DNA of 64,000 bases. Source: Azolla caroliniana (taxonomy: Eukaryota; Polypodiophyta). The DNA is taken from contig JBHGNT010000012.1 of the NCBI GenBank assembly GCA_043228905.1, positions 19,654,001 to 19,718,000 on the forward strand, given 5' to 3'. Every line of letters starts with the position of its first letter. Within the stretch, counting starts at the first letter, position 1. Below are positions 9,781 through 21,700 of this stretch, in pieces. Position numbers and translations under genes: made by a program. The notes under the pieces were generated by a model that was given only the letters and a program-made list of their open reading frames with translations, was not told the origin of the DNA and did not search any database.

Positions 9781-10275
9781 GGCGAGATGGCTGATGTGGA
9801 TTGAATGAAGAATTTTTTCTGTGATAAGCATGAGTGAATATGGTGGAGGGGTCGAAGCCGACTATCATAAGTGGGTGAGGAAACTTTTAGACTAATTTTT
9901 GTTGTTAATACAGGATTTTCATGAACACTGGCAACATGCTAATCGGCGAGATGGTTGATGTGGACTGAATGAAGAATTTTTTTCTGTGATAAGGATGAGT
10001 GAAGATGGTGGGGGGGTCGAAGCCGACTATCATGAGTGGGTGAGGAAACTTTTAGACTAATTTTTTTTTGTTAATACAGGATTTTAGTGGACATTGGCAA
10101 CATGCTAATCGGCGAGATGGCTGATGTGGACTGAATGAGGAAATTTTTTCTGTGATAAGGATGAGTGAAGATGGTGGGAGGGTTGAAGCCAACTATCATG
10201 AGTGGGTGAGGAAACTTTTAGACTAATTTTTTGTTGTTAATATAGGATTTTCATTGACATTACCAAGATGCCAAG
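9781..10275. repeat. 165-bp tandem repeat, three well-conserved units
   Basis: 'ggcgagatgg(c/t)tgatgtgga' recurs at 9781, 9945 and 10111 (periods 164 and 166), followed each time by a T-rich run, 'gataaggatgagtgaagatggtgg' and 'aaacttttagactaattttt'. The third unit fades at about 10275. The best-preserved units are at the right end. Confidence 0.8.
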
Positions 10276-10780
10276 ATGGTATACAAGGAGTTTGACAGAT
10301 CATCCCTAGATGAATGTATGTTGGTGCTATTGGAACATGTCATGGTCGTAAATGGAACTATTGATTTACATGTTAAGGCATCAAATGGACTTCTATCATG
10401 AACTGTAGTGGAAGCAGTTGGTCATATTGGTCTACGGGGTTGTTTACCTCTTTTTCTTATGGTGATGAACAGTATATAGGTGTAGAAACAGTATTCTCTA
10501 GGCATATCTACCATGGTGGCCCTGAAAACATACTTTTGGAAGCAGCGCTAAATGCGATATTTACATTGAGCAGCACTACGGTGGAGGTGTTGTTTTCTCT
10601 AGTTGAAGCTATTTGTTTTAGATGGGGTTCAATAGTTCAATAGTTTTCTACTTAATTATGTTGAATTTTTCTTTGTAATACTGAACTTTTTTGTATATTG
10701 CCTTTGGCCACTTTATGTTAATACCAATGGAGGATATTTTTTATGGAAAAATATATATATATATATTACAAATATTCTAA
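10276..10780 (+). other. unassigned sequence with an 81-codon open stretch (10398-10643)
   Basis: Not recognised. The stretch 10398-10643 reads as mixed polar and hydrophobic protein without a familiar motif. It lies between the 165-bp repeat and the second tRNA-Pro unit and may be a decayed gene fragment or chance. A short (TA)n run is at about 10748. Confidence 0.2.
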
Positions 10781-11260
10781 CAATTGAACTCAAAAACCTC
10801 GCATCAAAGTTGGTAAAATCACTAAACTATGCACATTATGAAAATTGAACTCGAAGTCCTCTCGTCGAATTTACTAACATGGGGGTATTCTAGGAATTGC
10901 ACTCATGACCTCTCACACCCAAAGCATGAATATGCCATTAGACCAAATGTCGTTGTCAAGTTTTATGTGCAAATTCAGATAATTGAAGCAAAAAACTTAC
11001 GTTGGCGTTAAAGTGCTTGGTTAAATTATTAAACTAGGCACATTTTGACAACTGAACTCAAAAATTTCTTGTCGAAGTTAGTAAAGTTATTAAACTATGC
11101 ACATTTTGAAAATTGAACTCAAAGACCTCTCATTAAAGTAAGTAAAGTGGTGTCATTCTGAGAATTGAAGTTTTAGAACTAGAAGATATGGATCCTTGTC
11201 AAGAGTTTTTAAGGGCACATTATGAAAACTAAACTAAAAGTCCTCTCCTAGGCTATCCAA
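10780..11260 (-). repeat. second cluster of tRNA-Pro-type units and linkers
   Basis: Repeats the 'cacattatgaaaattgaactcaaagacctctcgtcgaagt' type of linker three times, one good tRNA-Pro relic at 10881-10952 and a partial one at about 11148-11170. Confidence 0.6.
10881..10952 (-). pseudogene. tRNA-Pro(UGG) pseudogene, best-preserved anticodon
   Basis: The minus strand keeps full length (about 72 nt): gacatttggtctaatgg at the 5' end, an anticodon arm with gctttgggtg in which TGG is readable, and a T-arm/acceptor ending gaatacccc. Mismatches in the acceptor (gac against the usual ggg) and T stem argue for a pseudogene. Confidence 0.7.
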
Positions 11261-11401
11261 AGTTCTATCTCCTTTTCTACCTCTTTCAAGTCTAATAGGT
11301 TTTCAAATTGGTCACGTACTAGTGCGATAACATCCATTCCCCTTGCTATGGTGCTTGGATGTGCTAACCGAGTCCAATTGGCTAGCATGATGACTTCATT
11401 T

Positions 11402-11455
11402 TGTTAGGAATATGTCCCTCCAATGGGAGGAGTTGACTGCTCGAAGAAGATTCGT
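11402..11455 (-). mobile_element. LTR fragment of the Copia A type
   Basis: 'tgttaggaatatgtccctcc' and the following bases repeat the sequence at 8012-8060 with a few substitutions, then similarity ends. It is a terminal scrap of a second copy. Confidence 0.65.
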
Positions 11456-12506
11456 TTTCTAGTGGATTGAAGATTCGTTTCTCAACACATTTAGGTCTAA
11501 ATCTTTTTCACTAATGGATATTGATTGTTTGGGGTTCTTTTTAGTCATTAAGGTGGGTTTATATTTAAAAAGGTCCCTTTAAGGTGTTTTTGTGTTCTTT
11601 CGTTCGTTTGAAAAAATATATATTCTTGTCTAAAAGTTTCAATTTTCTCCATGAAATTATTTCTCGTTCGAAAATCCTATTCTTAGAGAAAAGTGATTTT
11701 TTCATACAAAAAATTTCCAATTTTGATTGAGAAATGATTTACCATCCGAATTTTTTGAATTCCAATCCAAAACAAATTTCTCTTTTGAAATGATGATTTC
11801 TAGTTCAAGATGAGTTCTCGTCCAAATTTTACTTTTTTCATAATATTACAAAATCTTTGAATTTCTTATGCCTCTTATATTACCTTTTGCCTTTATAGTG
11901 GGAGAGAAAAGTATCAACATATATTACGTGAAACATTTTAGGTAGTAATCACCTACTTATGGGATATGAGGTGTGGTTATGGAAAAATAAAAGTTAAAAT
12001 TTTGATTATAGAAAACAAATAGTACACTAAAAACCAAAACAAGCATTGAGATATTTAAACTTCTTGATTTAGCCTTTTATTCATCTTGTTGGGGCATCCT
12101 CAATGTCCTCCTTCTATATGGGTTCTCTCACCTATGGTTTTCCTTGGGATCTTACGAAAAGCCCACCAATAGCCTCACTTAGGTCATGTGTCAAGCCTAG
12201 ATCACCGTTTACCTTTTCATTTGTGAAACAAGCAAGACCGGACATCAAGAACTCTTGAGCTACTAAAACTTGTACATTATGACCTAAGAGAACTCTTCCA
12301 CTCCTCTCATGTATAAATTATTTTTGAAACCAAGAACCTAATTAATAACACGATTTGGTTTCCTCTTCCACTTTCCAGAGTAATGTGGCCACAAGGCTTT
12401 AGATTCCCTAGCTTTTCCTCATGTGCCTTATTCTCTTGCACCTAAGCTTTCATCCTTAGCACCAATGTCAAATCATTGTTGGACCATGAATTAGTGTCAC
12501 TATGTG

Positions 12507-12560
<54 letters not shown>
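12507..12560. repeat. (GT)n microsatellite
   Basis: About 26 uninterrupted GT units. Confidence 0.95.
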
Positions 12561-12564
<4 letters not shown>

Positions 12565-13515
12565 AGAGAAAATTTTGAAATGGTAGTTTTATGATAGATC
12601 GGGATTCTGGTTGAACATATCATCAAAAGAAAAGTAAGGAGATGAAATTTAAGTGAACAACAAAGAATAGCTCAAATGTTGAGAGTTCCCATTGGAACAA
12701 CTAGATCAAGCATTCAATGCCTACTAAAGGCAACAAAATGGAAAAAATATGAGCCACAAAGCATAAGCAACGCCAATGAAGTGATGAGTAAAATGAATAC
12801 GTCAATAAAAATTTGTCTAACATTGGTCGCCCATCTGAGGATAAGAACAAGTGTATGCCCTAAAGGAAAGAGTAGTGTTGAATGCTATAAAATACATTAT
12901 CTTTTATCAATGGTGCATGGTAGAAGAGAGAGTGTTATTTTTATCCAACAAGAGAGTTCTTGAAGCTATATAATAAGCAAGGGAGCTCATTGTTAACTTC
13001 ACACAAAATTTCGTTATTGAGTGACCGGGCTTTGTTGACAAACATAATCATGGGGTGGCAAATCACAAGGGTGCATGGAAGGCCTGCAATGACCAAGATG
13101 ATGTTTGTCTTCAATTGTAGACTCTCCATTTGGAATCAAGGATATCAACGCAAGCTCTTTAATGTATTAATCCCACTCGTCCTAGGTAAAATGGTTTAAC
13201 TATTGTAAATCTCATTTTGACCTTAATTTTGTTTCCTCCCAAACTTGATGTAATTTGCGATCATTATAACAACCTTTGTGATTTAACCTAAATTCGGGAT
13301 TGCAAAATGATATTGACAAGACGTAGGATTCAAATTCATGCTTCTGATTTATCAGCACTCAATCTTAGGTCTCGTAATTGGACCTAGGGACACCTTTGTC
13401 TCAAATCAGCCCTAGCTAAGATTGATTTATCCTTAGGCAAAGAGAAAGCTCCTTAGAGCCAAGAGGAGTAAATAACTACTCATTGAGACCAAGCTCAACT
13501 GGCAGAAGTCTTTCA

Positions 13516-13878
13516 TGTTGAGAATCAAACTCAACTTCCCTAGTGTGGGAACACACCCTAGTATACTCATGTGTGAACACCCCACCACCTAATATAGTAA
13601 CTAGTGTGTCATAGAACCTTAAAGTTCTATGACACATATTTAGTGTAGTTAAGTCTCCACCACTCTTTAGTAAGTGGTGGTTGTATAGAGAGAAGGTGAC
13701 TACATAAGCACCTCTCTCCTCTTTGTAACAGTTGGTTGATTCTTGTTCTTATTAATACAATTTTTCTTGTTTTCCATAAAACTCTGTTCTCTCTCTCTCT
13801 CTCTCTCTAGACACACACGCGTGCGTGCGAAACACACATATCTCTTCTGCTGCAAAGAATCCTATCTAATTCTTTACA
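13516..13878 (+). repeat. 5' LTR of Copia B
   Basis: 363 bp, TG...CA. It holds a perfect 13-bp-arm hairpin at 13605-13636, a (CT)n run near 13795 and a CA/CG run. It is longer than the 3' LTR mainly because that LTR has lost the hairpin. Confidence 0.95.
13605..13636. repeat. hairpin in the LTR of Copia B
   Basis: tgtgtcatagaac / gttctatgacaca arms of 13 bp around a 6-nt loop. The same stem sequence occurs in the LTR of element C (49671-49703), so it is a family feature. Confidence 0.85.
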
Positions 13879-13890
13879 TGGTATCAGAGC
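13879..13890 (+). promoter_or_regulatory. primer-binding site, tRNA-iMet
   Basis: tggtatcagagc immediately after the 5' LTR, complementary to the 3' end of plant initiator tRNA-Met, which primes minus-strand DNA synthesis. Confidence 0.9.
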
Positions 13891-14009
13891 GCTTGGTAGC
13901 TTGATCCAAGCCCATCGTCTTCGCTAGTGTTGTGTCTCGCCTACGTTCATGAAGAACCGGTCGATTGTTGTAGCAGCAACCTGCACATTTCGAATGAAGA
14001 AGATTCAAC

Positions 14010-14851
14010 ATGAATACTCGGATGGGAAGTGGTCTTCCCACCGAGAAACTCAGCAGAAACAACTTTGCATCTTGGGAGTACAAGATGCACCAATACCTTG
14101 TCGGCCAAGGCTATTGGGGTTATATCGAGGGAGCACAAGAAACGCAACCCAACCCAACACATGCCGACTACCTAGCTTGGGAGCACACGACGAGTCGTGC
14201 ATTGTACTGCCTTGCATCATGCATCCATGATCACATGCTCGGCTACATCCAAGAGGCCAAAACGCTAAAGAGGCACGGGGGAATCTCAAAAAGATATTTG
14301 TGGTCAATACGACCACAAGAAAGCTTCAACTTTGTCAAGAGTTGGACAACATACAACAGAGGGACATGTCAATCGGCAACTACATCTTGAAGATCAAGGA
14401 GTTGTGCAACTCTCGTGAGTTGTGCAACGTCAACATCGACATTAATGAAATGGTGCAAATATGCCTCGGTGGATTAGCACCTCGATTCGGCGCAATAAGG
14501 TCAGCCGTCCTTGCAAGGGAAAATCCTCCCTCCTTTTTCGATCTCCAGTCAATGCTACTGGTCAAAGAAAATCATGTTTGGACAAGAAGAAATGTGCATG
14601 AAGGACATATGCTCTATACGAATTTTGATGGAGGAAGAGGACAAGGTCATGGAAGAAGAGGTTGATTCGGCCAAGGCCGACACAACCAAGAACAACCCCG
14701 AGAACTCAACTACTACTACCTTCAAGACATTTCAAATGCGCGAGGCGGAGTGTCTGGCTGAAGGGGGAGCAATCATGCCGGACCCAACCGATAAAACAAT
14801 TCCGTTCAGTGCGGATATTGTGGCAAATTCGGCCACTATGACATAGAGTGT
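14010..14851 (+). pseudogene. Copia B gag
   Basis: Starts M-N-T-R-M-G with N-N-F-A-S-W-E-Y-K-M and continues as a UBN2-type gag (Q-R-D-M-S-I-G-N-Y-I-L-K-I). The frame changes at about 14290-14300 and again near 14640. Gag ends in a CCHC knuckle at 14810-14851 (C-G-Y-C-G-K-F-G-H-Y-D-I-E-C). Relative to element A the same start codon is used, which supports it as the true start. Confidence 0.8.
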
Positions 14852-15300
14852 CAGAAGAAGAAGAGCGAGTCAACCTCCACATGCTGACAACTCACCAACT
14901 ACGCCTCAAACTCTAACTACGATGATCGTGGAGAAATGTTCATGATGTGACACAAAGCGAATTCGATGACGGAATTATGCCTGACAAGCACCTCCAACTT
15001 AGAAAATGTATGGTTTTTCGATTTGGGTACATGCAATCACATGACGTCTCATAAAGATTGGTTTCGAGAGTTACGAAAACCCGAACAACCTGGCTATGTG
15101 GAAACTGGGGATGACACGATTCACCCCATTTAGCATGTCAGAAACGTCCCTTTCAACAAAGAAGGGAATCAAACCTACATCAAAAACGTCTTGCATGTTC
15201 CAACTATAACGAAGAATCTAGACTCGGTCAGCTAGATTGTGGAACAAGGCATGCAAGTTTGATTCAATGATAGAGGATGCTTCATCGAAAAGGAAGGCTG
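14852..15300 (+). pseudogene. Copia B protease
   Basis: V-W-F-F-D-L-G-T-C-N-H-M occupies the position of V-W-F-V-D-S-G-A-S-N-H-M in its relatives. The catalytic Ser/Thr of D-S/T-G has become Leu, so this copy has a dead protease quite apart from its stops. Confidence 0.7.
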
Positions 15301-16260
15301 AATTATCGCTCACGGTCGAAGAGAAGGCCGAATGTTCATCCTCGATTCACACAAGATGAAATTGGCAATGTTTGCCAAGGGAAATAAAGCCAACGCCGAC
15401 ATAGAGTTGTGGCACAAAAGAATCAGCCACATCAATCTTCAAAAGCTCAAAGGAATGCAATCGAAAGGAGTCATCATCAGACTCCCGACTTTTACCAAAA
15501 AGGAGATTGCATGCATATGCGAAGCCTGCCAATTCGGTAAACAACATCAACAAACGTTCCTGAAAGAGAGGAACGTGAGCAAAGGGATCCTAGATGTCAT
15601 ACATTTAGATGTATGGGGACCAGCCCAAATCGCTACATTCGGAAGATACTAGTACTATGTGACGTTCATCGACGATTTCTCCAGGCACGCCTAGATCTAC
15701 CCTATGCAGTAGACGAGCAAAGTGTTCGGACACTTCCAAAAATTCAAAAACGAAGTCAAAAAGGCAACCGGTCGACATGTCCAATGCCTTTGATCGGACA
15801 ACGACAAGGAATATTTCTTCGACGCCTTCACAGCATACCTTCAACGAGAAGGAATTCGTCTAGAGTTTACCTGCGGACACACACCTCAACAAAATAGAGT
15901 AGCCGAACAAAAAAACCGGCATATACTTGAGGTGGCAAGGGCAATGATGAACGAGAAACATCTGCCGAAATCATATTGGGTTGAAGCGGCGAACACGACC
16001 GTCTATCTAATGAATTGTTGCACAACATCTGGAGTGCAAAATATTACCCCCCCCCACGAAAAGTTCTATGGAAAGAAGCTGGATCTATCCCACATACGGA
16101 TATTCGGCTCTATCGCATTTGTACACATTCCCGATGAAAAGCGACAAAAGCTCGATCCGAAATTGGAGAAGTGTATCCTTGTGGGGTACTCGCTCGAACA
16201 AAAGGGGTATAAGTGCTTCAACCCCTCTACCCAAAAGGTATGAGTGAGTAGGGATGTCGT
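15301..16260 (+). pseudogene. Copia B integrase
   Basis: 15332-15652 holds the pre-integrase finger (H-K-R-I-S-H, C-E-A-C-Q-F-G-K) and the first catalytic Asp (H-L-D-V-W-G). The following part has stops but still shows S-D-N-D-K-E-Y. 15932-16243 gives the core end (F-G-S-I-A-F-V-H-I-P-D-E-K). Confidence 0.75.
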
Positions 16261-17490
16261 ATTCGACGAATCGGCATCCTAGTACACGGTCAACTCAGCT
16301 CCATCCAGCCTAATCGAAACTGATTTCGATATAATCAACTCGGATGAAGATGATCAACTAAGGCTCACAACAGAGGAAAGTCCAATCTCAACTAGATTGA
16401 GTGGACCACATGAGCCACCGAGCGACCAAAGCACATTGTGGGCGAGTCCGAAACAAAACAAAAGAAAGGTCAAAATGCCTGACTATGAAGACTCAAATGG
16501 AAACGAATCGGATCGCTCACCCGACAATGAGTATGGTGGATTGGATGTTCCTAGCATGGGACACCATGTGCACCTCGACGCTCCACCCGAGAAAAGAATG
16601 TAGTCAATCGATTCGGCTACAATGACTACATGGCATATCATTATGCATTCATGATGAAGGTGGCGACAACTCGAGAGCCGAAATTGTTTTCTGAAGCCTC
16701 GAAGGACCACGCGATGGGTCGAAGTGATGAATGAGGAGATGCAAGCACTCTCCCAAAAGGAGACATGGGATCTTGTCCCCTCTTCACCCCATCAAAAGGT
16801 AATTGGATGCCGATGGATATACAATGTGAAGCACAATGTCGACGGCACCGTTAATCAGTATAAGGCCCAGCTTGTGGCAAAAGGGTATGCACAGACACAC
16901 GGGGTCGATTACGAAGAGACCTTTGCCCTAGTGGCAAAGATGATAACCATTTGAACCGTGATCGCGCTTGCAACAGCAAAGGGTTGGCACCTCCACCAAA
17001 TGGACATAAAGAATGTTTTTCTACTAGGCGAGTTAGAAGAGGAGGTGTACATGGTACAACTACCCGGATTTGAGTCGACCACGCATCTGACTGTTGTCTG
17101 CCGACTCAAAAAGCCTCTCTACGGTCTCAAGCAGGCACCGAGATCATGGCATTCGGAGATAACCCAATATCTTCACCAAATCGGCTTTGAAATGTCCAAG
17201 TCCGACAATTCATTGTTCATCCGGAGCGACTCTAGAGGATAGGTATTCATCATAATATATGTGGATGACTTGGTCATTAGAGGAGAGCACTTAGCAAATA
17301 TCAATCATATCAAAAAGCTTCTCTCTAGCCGATTCAAAATGAAAGACATGAAGGAGCTACATTACTTTCTAGGTATAGAAGTAATTAGGACTCCATTCAG
17401 CATCATGATCTCCCAACGACACTATGTTCTGAATCTTCTCTTCAAGTTTGGGATGACAGAGTGTAAGCCCATCGCTACCCCTCTCGATCG
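16261..17490 (+). pseudogene. Copia B reverse transcriptase
   Basis: 16724-16954, 16958-17242 and 17261-17578 are consecutive pieces of one [33 protein letters not shown] and Y-V-D-D. The stop between the first two pieces replaces an Arg codon (CGA in element A) with TGA. Another stop lies just before the Y-V-D-D segment. Confidence 0.8.
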
Positions 17491-17499
17491 AAATCTAAG

Positions 17500-18315
17500 G
17501 TTAGATGCCGACTGCGGCACAAAAGAGTGTGAGCCAACTTTCGGAAGCCTTTATCTATCCCACCATTACTCGGTCTGACTTCAACTATCCAGTCGGCTTC
17601 CTTAGCCAATTCATGAAAACTCTGTGTGACATTCATCTCGACTATGCTAAGCGAGTGTTACACTATGTGAGTAGGACGATGGATTTCGGCATCCTCTACA
17701 GATCGGCCACACTGATTCGACTCGAAGGGTACACTGATGCCAATTGGGCCAGCTACAAAGCTGACAGACGATGAATATTGGGATTTGTCTTCTCCCTCTA
17801 TAGCGAGGCAATCTCCTAGAGCAACAAAAAGCAACCGACAATCACATTGTTGAGCATAGAAGCCGAATACAGGGGTGCAACCGTCGCCGCATGTGAAGTC
17901 ATTTGGCTAAACCATATATTGAAGGATGTGGGCATTCCCATCAAGGATCCGATTCTTCTCTACTGCGACAACATGAGCAGCATTCACTTGGCCCGCAACC
18001 CAGTATTCCACGCTCAAACTAAGCACATTGAGGCGCACTATCATTTCATCCGAGAACGTGTCCTGGCCGAACACGTCGACCTGCAACACATCAGTACGAA
18101 TATGCAAACGACTGACATCTTCACACAAGGCCCTAGGCGCCGACAAGTTACGGCAGTTCATGGCAACACATCAGTACGAATATGCAAACGACTGACATCC
18201 TGCAACACATCAGTACGAATATGCAAACGACTGACATCTTCACACAAGGCCCTAGGCGCTGACAAGTTACGGCAGTTCATGGCAAACCTCAATCTCTCAT
18301 CACCGACCAACCAAG
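17500..18315 (+). pseudogene. Copia B RNase H and C terminus
   Basis: 17505-17774 carries Y-T-D-A-N-W-A-S, and 17847-18320 carries I-E-A-E-Y-R-G-A and the C-D-N-M-S-S-I-H segment, i.e. the RNase H acidic residues. The last 60 codons are scrambled by a local duplication (18082-18285). Confidence 0.8.
18082..18285. repeat. local tandem duplication at the end of pol
   Basis: 'caacacatcagtacgaatat' with its following 'gcaaacgactgacatc' occurs three times (from about 18082, 18165 and 18202). The longer block through 'ggcagttcatggc' occurs twice. It disrupts the pol C terminus. Confidence 0.85.
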
Positions 18316-18445
18316 CTTGAGGGGGAGTATGGATAAGGAGTCGCCCGACGTGACGTCAATCGAAGACCAAACCAAGTGGGTCGGCTATCCAAAACCGAAG
18401 TCGGAGCTGACTCAAAGCCGACCGGAAGTTATGTTTGAGGGGGCG
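18316..18445 (+). promoter_or_regulatory. double polypurine tract of Copia B
   Basis: A first PPT, ttgagggggagt, lies at about 18317. A second, tttgagggggcg, abuts the 3' LTR at 18434-18445. Elements A and C show the same pair, spaced about 110-130 bp, so the duplication is ancestral. Confidence 0.8.
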
Positions 18446-18682
18446 TGTTGAGAATCAAACTCAACTTCCCTAGTGTGTGAACACACCCTTGCATACTCAT
18501 GTGCACCCCACCTCCTAATATAGTAACTAGTGTGTAGTGTAGTTAAGTCTCCACCACTCTTTAGTAAGTGGTGGTTGTATAGAGAGAAGGTGACTACATA
18601 AGCACCCCTCTCCTCCTCTTTGTAACAGTTGGTTGATTCTTGTTCTTATTAATACAGTTTTTCTTGTTTTCCATATAATTAT

Positions 18683-18715
<33 letters not shown>

Positions 18716-18784
18716 ACACACACACACACACACGTAAACACACATATCTCTTCCACTGCATAGAATCCTATCCAATTCTTTACA
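18446..18784 (+). repeat. 3' LTR of Copia B
   Basis: 339 bp, TG...CA, followed by the TTTCA duplication. Lacks the hairpin of the 5' LTR and has an expanded (CT)n tract near 18685-18715. Confidence 0.95.
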
Positions 18785-18789
18785 TTTCA

Positions 18790-21700
18790 AAACCGATTTA
18801 CTCGAGCGAGACAAAGGGGAGTGGAATTTCGTGTGTAGGGATAAACTCGGGAGATTGAGGAAGCAATGAAGAAGTAATAAGAATCAAGCATCAGGCCCGC
18901 TCCTTATCGATAACCGCCAAATACAAGAGCATTATCCCATGCATAAAGTCCATGTTTACAAGAGATTCCATGTGAATCATGACAATAAACATGGAGTGCC
19001 AACTCATCAACAAAATCCCACAAGCCGTCATCAGCAAAACCATCTTCGTTAGTTGAGGTCCCCATTGTCTACCTCAACATTTCACTTGCACACACGAATT
19101 CTCGCAAGAACAACAAGTTCTTAACCGTCATACATTCACTTTTTGGCACCAATATTTCTTGAGAATGCACACTTGTCAGAGTTTTTTGGGAGCATAACCC
19201 TAGCATGTTGTGGTTTTTCTCGACTTTGTACGAACCTCACATCCTCACATGAGAACCTAGACAAGGGATCTTGGTGCCAACAAAACCTAACAACTTGTCT
19301 TTGCAATAATGAAGCTCCGGATAACATTATATTTATGTATTTTATTTATTCCCCAATTAGCAAGGGGCTGATTTGGAAAAATGGCTCTTGCTTTTACTTT
19401 GCAAAAGTAATGATGTATAATAGATGTACCATATTTACTAGGGCACATTAAACATCCTTGCAACTAAGCTACTATCACATGTTTTATATAACCCCCATCT
19501 CTCCCTTTTATAATGCTAGAAGGTTTACCTCTCTTTCTCCAATGAGGCAAATTGCACTCTCTCATACATTCTAGAGCTAATAATTTTTTAGGCCTCAAGA
19601 GCCTCAACATAAATATTGAAGACATTAATGCAAATTGCAAGAATGAAAGAACAATGAAGCATGAATGTAATATACCTTCAAATCCATGGGAATACATTTT
19701 TAAATCTTTCACGCATTCACATTAAAACCCCATTCACATTGTTTAGGAACATGAACGTAAAATACCTTCAAATCCATGGAAATACATTTTTAAATCATTC
19801 ACGGGTTCACATTGTTTAGGAAAGTTTTGGACATTATAACGTTTTTATGTATCCTCTAGCATTGTCAAATTTAGGGCAATGCATTGTTGGAAAGTTACTA
19901 ACTAATGAGATGAAATGTCAAGATGTCTTTTAAACTCAATTGGTGATGAAGGATTCGAACGAAAGAGGATATAGAGACATTAAAGAAATAAAATAATGAT
20001 GGATTTAGGTATTACTTCGAAGGGGAGAGGGGAGTTATTGGGTCAATAAATGATTAAAATCATTGTCAAGATAGGCTCAATTTTAGATATGTCAAAGGTG
20101 CTAGATAAGGACGATCTAAGGTATAAACTTTATGCTTTTTCTTTATTCAGAGAGCAATACTCCTCATAACCCAAGAGGTGTTAGATACGAATGATCCCCA
20201 CTCTTTACGCTTTTTGTTTATTCTATAAGGGCAATACTAGCCTTGAGAAAAGGACTCAATATACCCAATCTTTTCTTTGCTTTGGTCCTAATGTTGTCTA
20301 CAAGGTTTCAAGCTAGGGAATCATCAAAAATTTTACTAAACTTTATCTAATAAAGTAACTTTAGGAGGGTTATCAAGTAAGGTTCTAAGATAAAGGAACC
20401 TTGAATCTTAAGCCTCCAGAAAATAGCTCGGTATATCCAATCTTTTCTTTACCTTGTTCCTAATGTTATCATCTACTAAGGTTTTAAGGTAGGAGAATCT
20501 TGGAAATTTATACCAAAGTTTATCTAGTAACGTTCCTTTAGGGAGGGTATCAAGTAAGGTTCTAAGATAGGGGACTCCAGAATATTTGTACAATGTTTTA
20601 TCTAATAAGGTTCCTCATAGGTGAGAATATAACATGAGCAAGGTAGCTTGTCCTATTTTCTTTTTATGAACGTATTCTGAAGGATAATTAAATGTTTGAA
20701 AATGCATCTCCAAGTTGCACATTTGGTACAAAATGAATGGGAATTGTTACATTGATGCATAATAGAAAAATGTAAAGGGGGCATGCAATTTTTTGTTGAA
20801 AACACATGTTATAGGCTAGAAATGGAAATAGGAAATTTGCACTAAAAAAGGAACAAATACATCGATACAGTTTCTCTTGGATTCGCTACATGTTTGTAGT
20901 TGTAATGCCTAAGAATGAGCAGCTATCTACTAAATTCATTACATATCGTGGGCGAGATCTAATAACGTCTAGGTGTGACATGCTTTTCATTTTCTATTAA
21001 TGTATTAATATATTATTAAAAGATATTTTATTGTGTGGTTATCTACTTGGCATGAATTGAAAGGAAATATTTCAAATTCAATGCATTAGGACTTGTCGTG
21101 ACCTACATCGTTTGAACTACTTTTTGCATCCCATGAGATAAAGAGTGAACGTATGTTACTTGATGTAGCTTCACATAGTCAACAAAGCTTACGGATAAAG
21201 CAAACCCAATTAGAATGCGTCGAGCATCTCTCTTATTCCCATTATTCTGACCATGTTTGTAACTGAGGATCTTAGACTTGGAGTTACTTGTGTTTAAATT
21301 AATACCAATCTAGATGAAGCAAAAGTGAGAGCATCATTTAGTGTCACGAGTTAGTAACAATTTCTTAGTTAAAAGGCTTTTGTGATGTTAAAGACAATGG
21401 CTTTGGATTAAAAGTTGAAAAATACAACCATCGTGGAAACCTGGGAAAGCAATGCATTAATGGGCTTCATTGAATACACATTTGGCGTCACCATAGGACC
21501 ACAAATAATGTGATGTTGTCTTAGCACTTTCCAGTAGTTGTATTAGGTTGATATCATTTTGCATTAAATGAAAGTGCATTTTGATCACTATTTTGTTAGT
21601 GCAATTATTGGGCGGTTTGTTTGCGGAACTTGTGTGTGCATTCCTAAAGGCGTTACAACACCACGTTTCCATCATAAACAATGAAAATTCATTACATCAA

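Larger units (their letters stand above)
11261..13515. other. AT-rich intergenic sequence
   Basis: No gene recognised. It contains an LTR scrap (11402) and a GT microsatellite (12507). The open stretches at 12676-12963 and 12960-13199 have no recognisable domain and no splice context. Confidence 0.5.
13516..18784 (+). mobile_element. full-length Copia retrotransposon B
   Basis: Two LTRs (13516-13878 and 18446-18784) begin tgttgagaatc and end tctttaca. They are flanked by the perfect 5-bp target-site duplication TTTCA (13511-13515 and 18785-18789). The tRNA-iMet primer site follows the 5' LTR directly and a polypurine tract precedes the 3' LTR. The interior reads gag, CCHC knuckle, protease, integrase, RT and RNase H in Copia order. 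Total length is 5269 bp. Numerous stops (often CGA to TGA) and frameshifts make it dead. LTRs differ by substitutions and indels, so the insertion is not recent. Confidence 0.95.

Noticed and set aside
8325-10952. Functional tRNA-Pro genes
   Set aside because: All copies have deletions or mismatches in the acceptor, anticodon or T arm; the best (10881-10952) keeps an anticodon but has a mispaired acceptor stem.
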